From Lucinisca nassula (Eukaryota > Mollusca > Bivalvia > Lucinida > Lucinidae): a stretch of DNA of 64,000 nt. The notes under the pieces are model-generated. The model had not been told where the DNA came from, made no database searches, and saw nothing but the letters and a program-made list of their open reading frames with translations. Position numbers and translations under genes: made by a program. Each line of letters opens with the position of its first letter. Position 1 is the stretch's first letter. Location: the NCBI GenBank assembly GCA_963580285.1, contig CAUZLF010000263.1, forward strand, positions 1 through 64,000, read 5' to 3'. Below, piece by piece: positions 1-10,824 of the stretch.

Positions 1-360
1 CGGACGGACAGACAGACAGACCATATATGGCTTGGCGGCCATTTTGGTCGTGTGACCTGGACCCCATGAGCAAATTTTGGTTTCCCCCATCCCATAGAGG
101 CTCCATATGAAATTTGACTTCAATCAGCCCAACGGTTTCAGAGGAGAAGCAGTTTGAAAATTTTCACATTTTTCGCCTCGGTGAGGCTATACTAAATGGA
201 ATGTAATATTTCGCAAGTTCATTGGTTAGATCTCATTGATATCTATCAGTATGCCAAAAATTGTTTAAATATTCCAAGCGGTTAAGTCACTAGCACCAAT
301 TTTCACAAACGGGTTATGGACGGACAGACGGACGTACCCACAAAACGACATATATTGGGT
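1..360 (+). repeat. Fragment of hairpin-tailed non-autonomous element
   Basis: Bases 37-165 closely resemble 19,310-19,430, 20,150-20,290 and parts of 32,930-33,080 in this window, sharing phrases such as TGTGACCTGGACCC and ATGAAATTTGACTTCA. In the other copies this block lies just before the hairpin tail of a short non-autonomous element. GGACGGACAGACGG-type runs at 1-22 and 317-332 are also typical of those tails. No coding sequence is seen. Confidence 0.5.
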
Positions 361-1715
361 ACCTTGTCCATGACCATTATTGGATATGCACTATTGGGTA
401 CAAAAAATGTTTTCTCACAGATGGGTCTATATTGGGTAATCTCCAATCTTACTGGGTATAAAGTCCAGCCTTATTGGGTTTAAGACAAAAATGAGGATTA
501 CATATTTAATTATACCATGGCAGCATGGTCAGTACTGTCTGTTACTTTTCCCGATAAATATACAATGGTTGTATGGAGAAAGATAATTTTATGGCCATAT
601 TACTGTTGGGTACAAAGTCCTATTATGTCTTTGGTAGGCGTCCATTACAATGTTTGATACAAATGCAAGTCATTTTATGTAGCTGTTGGGTACCGGGTCT
701 TACAATGTGTTTGGTAGGTGTCCATGATTCAATTTGGTGCATGTACCTAATGGGTAAATGGCCAAATGGATAGTCGGTAAACGATCATTTTATACCCATA
801 TTGTTTTAGGGACTATTTGGTAAGTGTCCATTGCTTTGTTTGATACATATAACGAAAAGGGAAATGAATGTGTGGGAAGTCATTTGTATCCATATTGCTG
901 TTGGGTACAAAGTCTTATTATGCGTTTGGTACGTGTGACGGTGTCCGTTACATTGTTTGATACATATACCAAATACGCACAAGACTGTATGGTAAATCAT
1001 TTCATGTTCATATTAGTCCTACTATGTCTTTATCGTGATACTTTTCAATCTGATTGTATCAATTCCAGATCGTTTCACTTTCATTTCTAATACATATACC
1101 AAATAGGCAAAGGACTGCATGTGCAAGTCATTTCATGCCCATAATGCTGTTTGGGACACAGTCTTGCTATACGTTTGGAAGGCGTCCGGAACTTTGTTTA
1201 ATACATATATACATGATAGGCAATTGACTATATATTGAAGGTCATTTTATGTCCACACTGCTGTTGGGTACAAGTTTATATGTGTTTGGAAGGTGGACAT
1301 AACCTCATTTTATACATATAATGATGTAAAAAAGCAAATGGCTGTATGGTAAGATAACGCTTTAAATCCCTATTGCTGAAGGGTATAAAACCCAAGTATG
1401 TGTTGGTAGGTGTCTGTAGCTTTGTTTGATACATATGATTTACCAAATAAGCAAATAATTGTAGGGTAAAATATCATTTTATCACCCTATTGTTGTTTGG
1501 TATAAAGTCCAATAATGTGTTCGGCTGGTGTCCGGAACTTTGTTTGATACGCATACCAAATAGGCTATTCACTGTATGATAAAAGTGAATATTGCCCATA
1601 TTGTTGTTGGGTATAAAGTTCAACTGTGTGTTTTGGTAAGAGTCTGGAACTTTGTTTGATACATATACCAAATGAGCAAATGACTGTATGGTGAAGTAAT
1701 TTCATGACCTTAATT

Positions 1716-1873
1716 CACAGGACATTGACGTTTCATCAGAGAACCTGTTCTAACTCTCCGAAGTGGCTTAAATCACATTCGGCTATAATAAGCAAGCTTA
1801 TCATAGCAACAGTTGATTTAAGCAACTTTGACGACTCAGATGAGGTTTTCTGATGAAACGTCAATGTCCTGTG
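1716..1873. mobile_element. MITE with 24-bp terminal inverted repeats
   Basis: The element opens with CACAGGACATTGACGTTTCA and closes with the reverse complement, a perfect match over about 24 bp. It is 158 bp long and has no open frame. CCTTAAT at 1708-1714 recurs at 1874-1880, consistent with a 7-8 bp target duplication (one extra T at 1715). The flanks rejoin to a normal satellite monomer (CATGACCTTAATGCTGTT), which supports a real insertion. The superfamily is uncertain; the duplication length would suit hAT. Confidence 0.75.
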
Positions 1874-2249
1874 CCTTAATGCTGTTGAGTAGTAGGTGTT
1901 TGGTAGTGTCCATAATTCTGTTTGATACTGAGCCGAATTGGCAAATGACTATGTGAAATCATTTGGTGCCCATATTATTGTTGTGTAAAACAGGTCCTAT
2001 TATGTGTTTGGTACGAGTCGGAAAATTTTGTTTGGTACATGTACCAAATGAGCAAATGGCTGAATGATGAAGTCAATTCATGACCATAATGCTATTGAGT
2101 GCAAAGCCCTATTATTTGGTTGGTAGATGTCCGGAAATTTGTTTGATACGCATACCAAATAGAAAATCGACTGTATGGAAAAGGTGAATTTCTGTCCAAA
2201 GAATTGCTGGGTACCAAGTCCTATTGTATATCAGACTGATGCATATATA

Positions 2250-2511
2250 GTTTATTCTAATTTATTTTAGTTTGATTGCGACGAAAGCTTTCAAGCTTAT
2301 TGTATCGCTCTCGAACACTCATTCCAGATGTTTACACGCGTATGAGAGAGAGGCAGTGACTTTTTACACCATTGCTACCCATTTACACCTGGGTGGAGTG
2401 GGGCAGTGTCATAGTGTCTTGCCCAAGGACACACCTTGATAGCAGTGGCCGGATTCGAACGCACAACCTCTCGATTTTGAGTCGAACGCGCTAACCACTG
2501 CGCTATTGAGG
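2250..2511 (-). mobile_element. tRNA-derived SINE with 14-bp target-site duplication
   Basis: Read on the minus strand, the 5' end is tRNA-like: box A AGCGCAGTGGTTAGCGCG, an anticodon arm with a five-pair stem and loop CTCAAAA (anticodon CAA, as in tRNA-Leu), and box B GTGCGTTCGAATCC. A roughly 190-bp unrelated body follows. CTGATGCATATATA at 2236-2249 is repeated exactly at 2512-2525, the mark of LINE-mediated insertion. The target is a satellite monomer. Confidence 0.85.
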
Positions 2512-2830
2512 CTGATGCATATATACTAGAAGGGCAAATGAGTGTATGACAAATTCATTCATGCCCATATTGCTGTTGGGTACAAAGGCCTATTTTGTGT
2601 CTATAGGTGTCCGTGACTTTGATACATATACCAAATTGGCAAATGACCGTATGATAAAGTCATTTATGTCCAAATTGCTGTTGAGTATAAAGTCCTACTA
2701 TGTGTCTGGTATGGGTCTGTAATTTTGATTGATACATATATACCAAATAGGAAAATGACTGTATGGTGAAGTCATTTCATGGGTTTAATACTGTTAAGTA
2801 CAAAGTCCTATTTTTTGTTTGGTATAGTTC

Positions 2831-3328
2831 GAACAATTTGACATGAGACTGACCTTTATACAAGGAATAAATTAGTCAATGTTAACGCTTAATACGTGGG
2901 TTTGCAAAAACTTCTCATGAATTTTCAGCAGCTCGTGAATGGCGACCATTTACCGACATCTCTACTAGTTGGCACATGACAAAACCTATTATAAGCCCGG
3001 GCGACCAGCAGAGACTCACATCAACCTTTGCACTCATCCAGAAAGACATCTTGCTTACGTTTCTTAACATAGTTCGTAAACTACAGAAAGTCCATGCGAT
3101 TAACTAAGACTGATCAGAATGCACTAATGCGCAGGCTGTCAGTCTTCGCGCAGGCTGGTCATAGTCTTCGCTGGTCACTCAAAACCTTCTTGTTGCTTTT
3201 GTCCTGTGCTGGCTCATGTATCAAATAAAAATTTCGACCTCTTCAGAAAACTGGGAAGAAAAATTTATGTACTCAGTCTGGTATGAAATTGTGCTTATAG
3301 TGTTCATGAGTCTCATGTCATATTGTTC
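2831..3328. mobile_element. Non-autonomous DNA transposon, 20-bp TIRs
   Basis: The left end GAACAATTTGACATGAGACT matches the reverse complement of 3309-3328 with one mismatch in 20. The element is 498 bp long and interrupts the decayed satellite. Inside are phrases common in this window's other repeats (TGATCAGA, GCGCAGGCTGG, near 3110-3180). No transposase frame is visible and no target duplication is clear. Confidence 0.65.
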
Positions 3329-3560
3329 CAACTATGTGTCCGTAGTGTTGTTTGATACATATAGAGAATGTGACAATGTCTATGATTAATGATTTTAAGT
3401 CCTTATTATTGTCAAATGTAACATCCCGTGTTTGGTAGTTGCCTAAAACATTGATACATCATAGTGAATGTGGTATTGCTTGCAATGTAAAATTTTTATT
3501 CTCATGTCAATACTGGATACGCAGTCCTTTTATGTGTTAGTGTTTATAGATTTGTTTAAT

Positions 3561-3889
3561 CCATAAAGAGAATCATCAAGGGTCATTTTGGAGGTGGCCA
3601 TTGCCTTATCCCTTTAAACACTTTTCCTGGGCAGTATTTCAATTTTTAGCCTGTACTAAAAGCACTATTCCCGCCAACGCTGCCCTACTCCGAGTCAGCG
3701 ATAAATGTTTTTTTTCGATGGAACAATGTGAGTTTCGAACACGTGGCCTCCAGTGGAACATGTATCAGAACTATAATTTGGTTAGTTTTTGTTGGGATAA
3801 TTATGGGAACTAAGAAAGAAAAAACATAAAAGAATATGGTAATAAGAGACAGTAGGAGAGAGTAGCTAGCATTGGTATCCTGATACTTT
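3561..3889. other. Unassigned interval
   Basis: No repeat shared with the rest of the window and no convincing exon was recognised. A 70-codon open frame at 3601-3813 has no family resemblance and is best treated as chance. Confidence 0.4.
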
Positions 3890-4440
3890 TATCAGTGTGC
3901 TAAAATGAACAGAATTTTATGTTTAACAGTGAAATATAGGTCATACTCTTTTCAATGTGGATGACATGTCTCCATCAAAAAATCCTCAAGATATAAACCT
4001 TAGTCACAGTGACCTAGATATATTTTGGGGTCAATCCTCGAGTCACATGAAACCAATACCCCAGGTATATTTAGACATTAAAGTGTCTTTGGCATCTAAG
4101 GCAAAGTCACTAGACCATGAAATATAGGACAGTGACCTAGATATATTTTGCGGTCAATTGTCGGGTCACTGAAACCCAACAGCAAATTGTCCAAAGATAT
4201 AAGGCAAAATCACTGGACCATGAATTATAGGTGACACAGACCTAGATATATTTAAAGGTCACAGGACGCATGGAACAAAAACCCAAGGCATGACAATTGT
4301 CCATCAAAAAGTCTTTTAGAAATAAGGTAAAATCCCTGGACCATGAAATATAGGTCACAGTGGCCTAGATATATATTGAGGTCCGTCATCGGGTCACATG
4401 GAACCAATATCCAAGGAATGACATTTCTTCATCAATACAA
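3890..4440 (+). repeat. Tandem array, about 135-bp units
   Basis: About four diverged copies of a unit containing CCATGAAATATAGGTCACAG, GACCTAGATATATTT, GGTCAATC and GGTCACATGGAACCAATA. It is the same family as the longer array at 36,050-37,190, which lies inside an element with hairpin-tail ends. This is probably a fragment of a related element. Confidence 0.7.
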
Positions 4441-4847
4441 ATCATAATCACGTTTTTTCTTACTATTCTAAGTCTTAAACCTTGACCCTTGTCAAGCGCC
4501 GGGGAGAGGATGACCTTGAGAATAAAACTTTGGACCTGTATCTGCCCTCATGTCTAATATAAAAGAAATCTATCATAGGGTCAACTTTAACCAGTGCGAG
4601 GTAGATGTACACGCGAACCATAGTGGCGACTACACTAGCCCTCCTTTTACTTCGTACATGGGAGCAAAAAATCAAAAGTAAAGCACCCACTTACTGTCTG
4701 TATTGGGGTTTAACGGGCCAATCAACACTATTTAGGTCATTTTTTAGTTTGTCAGTTTACCCATCAACATTTTGCCTTGGCAAACATATCCGTAAGCAGT
4801 TAAACAGTACAGTGCACATTCTTTTGCCAGAAACTGACAACCCTTCT

Positions 4848-4986
4848 TGAAACAGCGGGAGTGTATGACCAAAGAAAAGATTTCATGATCAACTCCACGA
4901 GAGAATGTTGCCGACCCCAGCAGGAATGGAACCAGAGTCCTCATGATCACCAGTCAGACGGGCATCCAACTGAGCTACCGAGGCCA
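4848..4986 (-). mobile_element. tRNA-like SINE fragment
   Basis: On the minus strand, starting near 4985, the sequence reads GGCCTCGGTAGCTCAGTTGG, a typical tRNA 5' half with box A. A degenerate box B (CTGGTTCCATTCC) and a short body follow. The box B is too altered for a working tRNA and the acceptor ends do not pair, so a SINE or tRNA relic is favoured over a tRNA gene. Confidence 0.55.
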
Positions 4987-5189
4987 TTTTAATTTGATGT
5001 ATTAAGACAGTTCTTCAGTTAAGTCCAGTCATCTATTCTGGAAACAGCTGCTGTCAACTAACAACTTCCCTTTTGAGATGCCGAAGGTGTTCCCAATATA
5101 GCATATGATTATATCAATTTCTGATTGCAATTTCCTCTTCATCACATATTTACACTTTAAAATGCCAGATTTCTGCCAAAGGCAAGTAC

Positions 5190-5466
5190 AAACAAGAGGG
5201 CCACTGGGCTCTGGATCGCTCACTTGATAGATAGTGTAACCAGGGGGCCCAGCATGGGGGGGGCATTTTTAGCCACAGTCTATTAAAACAATCTTGGCGG
5301 TGGTCTCCAAGATGAAGCTTCACACCAAATATCAAAGAGCCAGTCTTGTGGTTCCTGAGAAGGTAATTTCTGTCTGAACGTTATATTTGAAATAATTGCA
5401 AAACAGTATTGTTTTTTAGATTGCGGTATAAACTAAATACATGATTAGTGTCTTAAATAATAAAAT
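5190..5466 (+). repeat. 5' end of a hairpin-tailed element, truncated
   Basis: The stretch starts with ACAAGAGGGCCACTGGGCTC and GATCGCTCACTT, the head seen in the family at 13,066, 21,767, 23,270 and 31,514. It continues with a degenerate body that lacks the usual tail before the next element's head at 5467. Confidence 0.5.
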
Positions 5467-6645
5467 ACAAGAGGCCCATGGCCCACAATGCTCACCAGAG
5501 CTCAGGCAGGTGCCATGTACTTTATATGATATGCTTTTAATGTATCGTTTATAAGGTCTTCCAAAGGTATATATGGTTTAGGGGTGGAATCTGAACGGTA
5601 TCTGAGATATTGGGTCTTTTGTGAAGTTGAAGGTCGGGGCAAAGCCCCGGCCAATACTTGCAAACCCCTAAGTTGGTATCAATGAATGTGACTCATCCTC
5701 AGGATCAAGAATATGTATGGTTTAGGGATGGGATCTGAAAGGTTTCTCAGATATTGGAACTTTTACAAAATGGAGGGGGTGGGGCATGACCCCAGCACAC
5801 CCAAGGTTGGTGTCATAAAATGTGTCATATCACAAGAAACAGGAATATTTATGGTTTAGGGGCGGGGAGCTGAATGATTTCTAAGATATTTTATTAAACC
5901 GCATGGGGGGGGAGGGGCATGGCCCAAGCACACCCTGGGGGACCCCTATTTGGCATAAAAGCATGTGGCTGAAAGAGGTTTACTGAAGGAACATTTGTAT
6001 AAAACTTATGTCAAAATACCTTCAAAGGTTTAGTAGTAAATACCATTAATCTAGTTTCCCCATTGTATGTTTATTGAAACAGTATGTTGCCATAGCAACC
6101 AAACTAAAAAACAGAATTTCATAAAAAAAAAAAAACAAAAAAAAACACAAAACTTGTAAAGAAAAATATGGTGAATATTTCTATACAGCCACAGCCTCAT
6201 AGAACATATGATTTCTGAGAAGTTAATTTTTTAAGATTTTTTTTTTTCATTTTGGTTTCCATGGCAAACAATAAAATGAGCAGTATGCCTAAAATCATAT
6301 GACAGATAGCATGTTTGCTTAAAAAACATTTCTATGAAAGTTTTGTCAAAATATCTGGAAAGGCTTGGCATTTAATGCTGTTTTTCAATTTTCCCGTTTA
6401 TAAGTCTATGGAAACTCTAAGTTGCCATAGCAACCAAACTAATGAACAGAATTTCATAAAAAAACACAAACTTTCCATCCCCCAACCCAAAGATGTTACA
6501 GATGAAATTTGGGCTCAATTGGCCCAGTGGCATCAGAGGAGATGTCGTTTGAAAATGTTAGCGCCAGACGCCGACGACGACAAGGACGATGGACAACTGC
6601 CTATCCTATAAGCTCCCCCGGAGCCTTCGGCTCTGGTGAGCTAAT
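5467..6645 (+). mobile_element. Non-autonomous hairpin-tailed element (pearl/Helentron-like)
   Basis: The head is ACAAGAGGCCCATGGCCCAC followed by GCTCACCAGAG. The tail is CTCCCCCGGAGCCTTCGG, CTCTGGTGAG and CTAA. CTCTGGTGAGC in the tail is the reverse complement of GCTCACCAGAG in the head, a subterminal inverted repeat. The tail's GAGCC-TTC-GGCTC hairpin followed by CTAA resembles Helitron/Helentron 3' ends. About three imperfect internal repeats (ATATATGGTTTAGGGGTGG type) lie at 5570-5950, and poly-A/T runs occur near 6120-6250. No Rep or helicase frame is seen, so it would depend on an outside enzyme. Confidence 0.6.
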
Positions 6646-6660
6646 AATCGCCTCCCCACA

Positions 6661-6702
6661 ACAATTTTATAGGGGCGAGCTTCGCCCCTATAAAATTGTC
6701 TA
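6661..6702. repeat. Near-perfect palindromic hairpin
   Basis: CAATTTTATAGGGGCGA and TCGCCCCTATAAAATTG form a perfect 17-bp stem around a 3-base loop. It follows directly after the tail of the element ending at 6645. The form fits the hairpin tail of another short element, or a transcribed stem-loop; no T-rich tract suggests a terminator. Confidence 0.55.
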
Positions 6703-6734
6703 AGGCTCATGGATTATATTTTATTATTAAAGAC

Positions 6735-6908
6735 ACTAACCATGTATTTACTATATTACAGACCTGGGCCTTCTGGTTTCAGAGAAAAAAGATTGGTTAT
6801 CCCTATATATATGTCTATGCAAACATGTGGGCACACACACACAAACACTGACGACAGACAAAAGGTGATCACAAAAGCTCACCTTGTCACCCAACAGGTG
6901 AGCTTAAA
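6735..6908 (+). repeat. 3' tail of another hairpin-tailed element
   Basis: The fragment ends AAAAGCTCACCTTGTCACCC, AACAGGTGAGCTTAAAA, where GCTCACCT and AGGTGAGC form a stem. A short CA run (6832-6846) and ACTGACGACAGAC precede it. It resembles the tails at 6605-6645 and 34,970-35,007 in design. The 5' part is not recognisable. Confidence 0.45.
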
Positions 6909-7329
6909 AGATAAATGGTTTTCATAAGCTTATGCAAAGTAATAAACAAGTCAGGAATGAGAAATCAAGTTTATTTTAATGTAACTCAGCAGAGTTTTAT
7001 TTAAACAAATTTCTACAAACACTAGAGCTTGTGATTTTTTACAGTGAATGCCAGAAATCTTCCACCAGTTTGCCATTTCTATTTTTGGCTAAGCAGATTT
7101 GGATTTTCCCTTAAATCATACCAATGTTCAAAGGTTAGGAAAACATTGAGAAGCAGGCAAGTCCAAACTGTTTGGCATACTTCTGATTTAAGCCAGCATG
7201 TTGATTTTTCAGTATCAATATACTTCTGATATACTTTGTTCTTTTATGTCTGTAAAATACTGAATATTTCAAAAACAAATATCAGAACACTGGCAAACTA
7301 AATGGTGAAAACCAATCCTGAGAGAGTGC

Positions 7330-10210
7330 CAAAAGTAGTCAATAACAACAGCACCGCAAGCGGCGCCATGCTCGTCTGTTTGTTCATGTCACAAACAGGG
7401 ACAAATCAGTCCACTAGCATGTAAGAGTTATGAAACTTTGTCAAAATGTAGCTCTGTTGATGGTACAGATTCAAGTTTCATGAGGCTGAGCCAAATACTT
7501 TGAAAATATGGCCAAGGTAAAAGTTTTTTGTAAAATGTTTGAAAAACAGGTCAAAGTTCAAAGGCCAAGAAGTCTGACATCAATTGAAATATTTGCCAAG
7601 ATTCATATAAATGCTACGGCAAATACTTTTGCAAATATGACCAAGGTTAAAAGTTTTGGGTTATATTTTCAAGAATTAGGTCAAAGGTCAAGGTCAAAAA
7701 TCTCGGTATCAATGGAAAGGTCTTGTTTTAAGAAACATTCATAAAGAGTTCGAAGGCTGTATTGTTTGAATAATGGTCATGGTTAAGGTTTTTGGTTAAA
7801 TTTTTGGAAAATAAGTCTAAAGTTTAATGGTCAAGGTCACAGATCAAAAAGCATTGTATCACTGAATTGGCCTCGTCCAAAAGAACATCCATGCTAAGTT
7901 TGAAGGCTCTGTTGCTAATAATATTGAAATGAGGGACAAAAACTTTTTTGAAGAAGCGGAGAGAAAAGGGGAGATAATTCAGTCAAATTGCAAGATGGAG
8001 TTAAAAAAACTTAGACAGAATGTAGCAGTCATGATGGTAAGTATGTGTATGAAGATTTATGAAGGTAGGCCAAATACTTTTGGAAATGTGGTCAAGGTTA
8101 AGGTTTTTGGTTAATTTTTTTAAAAATAGGTCAAAGTTCAAAGGTCAAGGTCACAGATAAAACAAGAATATCGGTGAAACCGATGGATGCTCCCCGAACA
8201 AGAACCATCCCAGAAATGATCAATACACTGTAAAGTATCTAACACAATTCACATTTTCCGGTGACCAAAATCTCTTCGAAAGACATCTCGCAAAGTATGT
8301 CATTCCCTCTCTGTAATGTTTGGTCAGGTACAACGTTTTGAGATATTATCATACCCAACATTTGTGTGAAGCTGTATTAAAATCTATCAGCAAATGATGA
8401 CGCGAGAGCGATGACAAAGTTTTTTCTAAAAAAAGCCACAGAAACCTTGACCTTGAGCAAAGGATCCTGAAAGTCAAAGTTGCTCAAGATATTATCATAC
8501 CCAATATTTGTGTGAAATTATATTAAAATCCATCAATAAATGTAGTAACTAGAGCGATGACAAAGTCTTTTTTTAAAATAGCCACAGTGACCTTTACCTT
8601 GAGCCCAGGAGCCTGAAAGTAAAACTTGCTTGACATATTATTATACCCAACAATTGTGAGAAGTGATATTAAAATCCATCAGCAAATGATGATGCTAGTG
8701 CGATGACAAGGTTTTTTTCTAAAAATAGCCACAGTGACCTTGACCTTGAGCCCAGGACCCTGAAAGACAAACTTGCTAGAGATATTATCATACCAAACAT
8801 TTGTAAGAAATTATATTAAAATCCATCAATAAATGTAGTCACTAGAGCGATGACATTTTTTTTTTTAAAAAATAACCACAGTGACCTTGACCTTGACTCC
8901 AGGATCCTGAAAGTTGAACTTGCTCAAGATATTATTATACCCAATATTTGTGTGAAGTTATATCAAAATCCATCAGCAAATGAGAATGTTAGAGGGATGA
9001 AAAGTTTTTTCCTACAATAGCTGCAGTGACCTTGACCTTGAGCCCAAGACTCTGGAAATTAAACATGCTTGAGATATTATCATACTCAACATTTTTGTGA
9101 AATTATATTAAAATCCATCAATAAATCTGGGTACTAGAGCGAAAATTAAGTTTTTCTAAAAATAGCCACAGTGACCTTGACCTTGAGCCCAGGACTCTGA
9201 AAGTCGAACATGCTCAAGATATTTTCATACCCAACATTTGTGTGAAGTTATATTAAAATCCATCAATAAATCTAGGCACTAGAGTGAAAATTAAGTTTTT
9301 CTAAAAATAGCCACAGTGACCTTGACCTTGAGCCCAGGACCCTGAAAGTCGAACACGCTCAAGATATTATCATACCCAAAATTTGTGTGAAGTTATATTG
9401 AAATCCATCAATAAATGTAGGCACTAGAGTGTTGACAAATTTTTTCCAAAAATAGCCAGTGACCTTACCCTACACCTTTAAACAAAGTACCATAACTCTG
9501 TGACAAATCATCTAACCAGAAAGCTCGGACAATATGCGCATCCTCTATTGCTGCTTAAAATTCCATTAAAGTTTCGTTGAATTTCTGCCAGTAGTTGCTG
9601 AGAATTCGCGTGGACACGAACAGTACCCTATATATTCATGCAGAATTCATTAAAGGGCAATAACTCTTGGAAAAATCATCGAACCAGAACACGCAGGTGA
9701 TATGCGCATCCACCTTCCATACTTAATATTCCCATGAAGTTTCATTAAAATCCGACAAGTAGTTTCCGAGAATTCGCGTGGACAAGAGCGGGAGGGACGC
9801 ACGGATGTACGGACGCACGGACGAAGCGGCGACTATATGCTCCCCCGAAAATTTTTCGGGGAGCATAAAAAAGTGTGGTATCACTGAAAAGGTCTTGTCC
9901 CAAGGAACATTCATGTGAAGTTTGACTGCTCTGTTGTAAATAGAATTGAAATGAGAGCAAAAATGTTTCAGAAAAAAATTAGAAAAGGGGAGATAATTCA
10001 GCCAAAATCAACAATATAGTTATGGCCCTTGGTCGGAATGTAGCTCTTGTGATGATGAGTAGGTGTATCAAGTTTCATGAGGCTAGGCCTAATATTTGTG
10101 AAGTTATAGCCAAGGTTAAGTTTTTCTGGAATGATGACGATGCCAACGCAAAAGCCGGAGTGATGACAATAGCTCGAAAGTTTTTCTTCAAAAAACAGAT
10201 GAGCTAAAAA
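7330..10210 (+). mobile_element. Tandem-repeat element interrupted by a second element
   Basis: Repeated units containing GGCCAAGGTTAAAAGTTTT, AGGTCAAAGTTCAAAGGTC and AACATTCATGTGAAGTTTG run from about 7390 to 8160. They resume at about 9871 and continue to a tail, AACAGATGAGCTAAAAA, at 10,195-10,210. The break falls inside the phrase CACAGATCAAAAAG...GTATCACTGAA, which is intact in the unit at 7840-7866. That shows 8161-9870 is a later insertion. No protein-coding capacity is visible. Confidence 0.6.
8161..9870 (+). mobile_element. Complete non-autonomous element with eight internal repeats
   Basis: The head is AACAAGAATATCGGTGAAAC, CGATGGATGCTCCCCGAA. The tail is CTATATGCTCCCCCGAAA, ATTTTTCGGGGAGCATAA. 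ATGCTCCCCGAA and TTCGGGGAGCAT are subterminal inverted repeats, and the tail also folds into a hairpin. Between them (8330-9470) are about eight tandem units of 145-146 bp, each containing GATATTATCATACCCAA, AAATCCATCA, TAGCCACAGTGACCTTGACC. The tandem core between fixed ends is the pearl/Helentron-derived architecture described in bivalves. Nested in 7330-10210. Confidence 0.7.
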
Positions 10211-10264
10211 TCTTTGAAAATCAGAATATCTATGCATACAATTTTAAACAGAAGTATGTATCAA

Positions 10265-10458
10265 ATCTGAGGTGCGTTCAACAATGCGGGCGGCCGTGCT
10301 CGCCTGTTTCATATACTGGTTCCCTCACCCTATAGCTCAATAGCTTTCGCATATAGGGATCGGTAATATGCGAAAGCTATTGAGCTATAGGGTGAGGGAA
10401 CCAGTAAACAAAACAGGCGACCGCTCGGCGGGCACCCGCATTGTTGAATGCATCTCTG
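10265..10458. mobile_element. Foldback MITE, about 85-bp arms
   Basis: TGCGTTCAACAATGCGGG near the left end is mirrored by CCCGCATTGTTGAATGCA at the right end. The inner arm CTATAGCTCAATAGCTTTCG is perfectly mirrored after a loop of about 10 bases near 10,360. The element is almost wholly palindromic and has no open frame. The target duplication is unclear. Confidence 0.7.
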
Positions 10459-10824
10459 GTGTAAGGTTTAGAAGTCAAGGTGTTAGAAACTTTGAAGTAC
10501 ATTTATTTTTTTCTCCAATTTTTACTATTAGATCTACATCCTAATACTTATTTCTTTCATTTTCAATTTATCAATAATGTTAAAGGGCACTTAAAAAAAG
10601 ACCAGGGAGCACCAAAATCACAAGATGCAGTCCATTCTCGACACAAAGAGGAAGTGGAACGTTCACAAAAAAAAGTAGAAAAATTACCAGTGTTTATGAA
10701 ACGCAGCAATCAGTTCTCTCTTCCCCACACGAGGTCAAAGGCTCTGCCACAAAATCTAAACCAACTAAAAATGTGTCACCACGACACAGATGCTCCCACA
10801 CGGGGGCCCACATAGAAAAACAAC

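Larger units (their letters stand above)
365..3560 (+). repeat. Decayed satellite array, about 110-bp monomers
   Basis: A recurring block of roughly 100-115 bp reads approximately TTGGGTACAAAGTCCTATTA, then TGTTTGGTAGGTGTCC, TTTGTTTGATACATATACCA and AAATGACTGTATGG. Monomers are diverged, with many substitutions and indels. Three mobile elements have inserted: 1716-1873, 2250-2511 and 2831-3328. The same monomer occurs in a homogenised state at 16,386-18,780 and reversed at 41,300-45,100. Short open frames in the array are chance products of the repeat. Confidence 0.8.
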
